From Corynebacterium atrinae (GTDB lineage: Bacteria; Actinomycetota; Actinomycetes; Mycobacteriales; Mycobacteriaceae), in the NCBI RefSeq assembly GCF_030408455.1, contig NZ_CP046977.1, positions 2,294,001 to 2,358,000 of the forward strand: a DNA stretch of 64,000 bases. Reading direction: 5' to 3'. The notes below the pieces were generated by a model, which was not told where the DNA came from, ran no database searches, and saw only the letters and a program-made list of their open reading frames with translations. This document shows, one piece after another, positions 63,573-64,000 of the stretch (positions are counted from its first letter, which is position 1; the number at the start of each line of letters is the position of its first letter). The translations under genes and the position numbers were made by a program.

Positions 63573-64000
63573 CTAGGCCTGCTCGGATAGTGACAGTCTG
63601 CCATTAGACCGCCGCACTTCCAACCTTCTTCCGTTGCGCTGGCCCACGGCGACCCCGCCCTGGCCATGCCAGTCAATGCACAGCGCCTCCACCATGCTTA
63701 TCGACGCCCCCGTCACTCCCACTCCGCGCTCCCGCAGCCACGCCGCCAAGCGGCGGCGTCGCAGCGGTCCCGGTTGAGCGGCAAGTTCAGCGCAGTCGTC
63801 GGTCGGCGCCCCCGCCAGTTCGCTGAGCAGCTCATTATCTGCGGCGCTGCGTTCCGCCGCTTGTGCCAGGGCCTCGGAGGCGTCTCCCCCGATGAGGCGA
63901 TGGAGGGCGGGCAGGATTTCCTGGCGCAGCGCCACCCGCCTAAAAGCTGGGTCCGCATTGTGGGGGTCGTGCCAGGGCTCCAACCCCAGTTCCGCGCACG
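63573..64000 (-). CDS. tilS: tRNA(Ile)-lysidine synthase TilS, C-terminal part (cut by window edge)
   Basis: The frame enters from the right edge without a start in the window and ends at 63573. The visible 142 residues contain [30 protein letters not shown], which matches the end of the TilS catalytic domain, and a C-terminal domain around [21 protein letters not shown]. TilS makes lysidine at the wobble base of tRNA-Ile(CAU). The next gene is hpt, the usual actinobacterial order, which supports the call. Confidence 0.85.
   Translation of the reverse strand, partial: CAELGLEPWHDPHNADPAFRRVALRQEILPALHRLIGGDASEALAQAAERSAADNELLSELAGAPTDDCAELAAQPGPLRRRRLAAWLRERGVGVTGASISMVEALCIDWHGQGGVAVGQRNGRRLEVRRSNGRLSLSEQA

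Noticed and set aside
1..64000. CRISPR arrays, prophage and rRNA genes
   Set aside because: I looked for regularly spaced direct repeats, phage structural or integrase genes and rRNA sequence and found none. The IS3 element is the only mobile element seen.

Overview
The window reads as chromosomal DNA of a high-GC Corynebacterium. The evidence is gene content and order: ddh, thrE, otsA/otsB and an IpsA-like LacI gene at the left; carD-ispD-ispF, an LpqE-like lipoprotein gene, radA-disA, a beta-carbonic anhydrase, mutY and clpC in the middle; lysS, a PanC-like gene, folK-folB-folP-folE, ftsH, hpt and tilS at the right. This is the arrangement known from Corynebacterium, with relatives in Mycobacterium. 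Many genes appear leaderless, with a -10 hexamer 6-8 nt before an ATG or GTG, which is common in this genus. Both ends cut a gene: ddh on the left and tilS on the right.

Region by region. 1-2.6 kb: ddh (partial), a spacer with a perfect 21-nt inverted repeat, tRNA-Thr and thrE. 2.6-7.6 kb: a Lys/Thr-tailed basic protein, the OtsAB trehalose pathway with a lipoprotein gene between, a LacI-type regulator and a secondary esterase-like hydrolase. 7.6-21.1 kb: rlmB and cysS, then an amino-sugar block: nagAB, nanA-nanK-nanE, a GntR regulator and a four-gene ABC importer (siaEFGI type, with a permease-ATPase fusion). 21.2-22.8 kb: an apparently complete IS3-family element. 22.8-26.2 kb: a PTS operon for GlcNAc or glucose under a BglG-type antiterminator with a recognisable RAT site. 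26.4-31.6 kb: housekeeping genes (ispF, ispD, carD, lpqE, radA, disA). 31.6-35.3 kb: sucrose hydrolase and sucrose-type PTS. 35.3-40.5 kb: a secreted-domain protein, carbonic anhydrase, mutY, a DUF4236 miniprotein and clpC. 40.8-45.5 kb: an accessory set (SDR, MFS efflux, DUF418 membrane protein, lipoprotein). 45.5-52 kb: lysS, an SPFH/RHH pair behind a tandem-operator promoter, flavohemoprotein and PhoX. 52.2-55.2 kb: cstA, a small protein ending in Cys-Cys and an ArsA/Get3-like ATPase. 55.2-64 kb: PanC-like, three conserved genes of unknown function, the folate genes, ftsH, hpt and tilS.

Much of the window serves sugar entry into glycolysis. Sialic acid would enter through SiaEFGI and be converted by NanA, NanK and NanE to GlcNAc-6-P, which NagA and NagB convert to fructose-6-P. 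GlcNAc would enter the same NagAB step through the NagE-like PTS, and sucrose through PtsS and the GH32 enzyme. A 12-bp word shared by the nagA/nanA and gntR/siaE intergenic regions is a good candidate operator for the GntR regulator. The two least understood modules are the cstA/CC-protein/ArsA-like operon and the SPFH/RHH operon.
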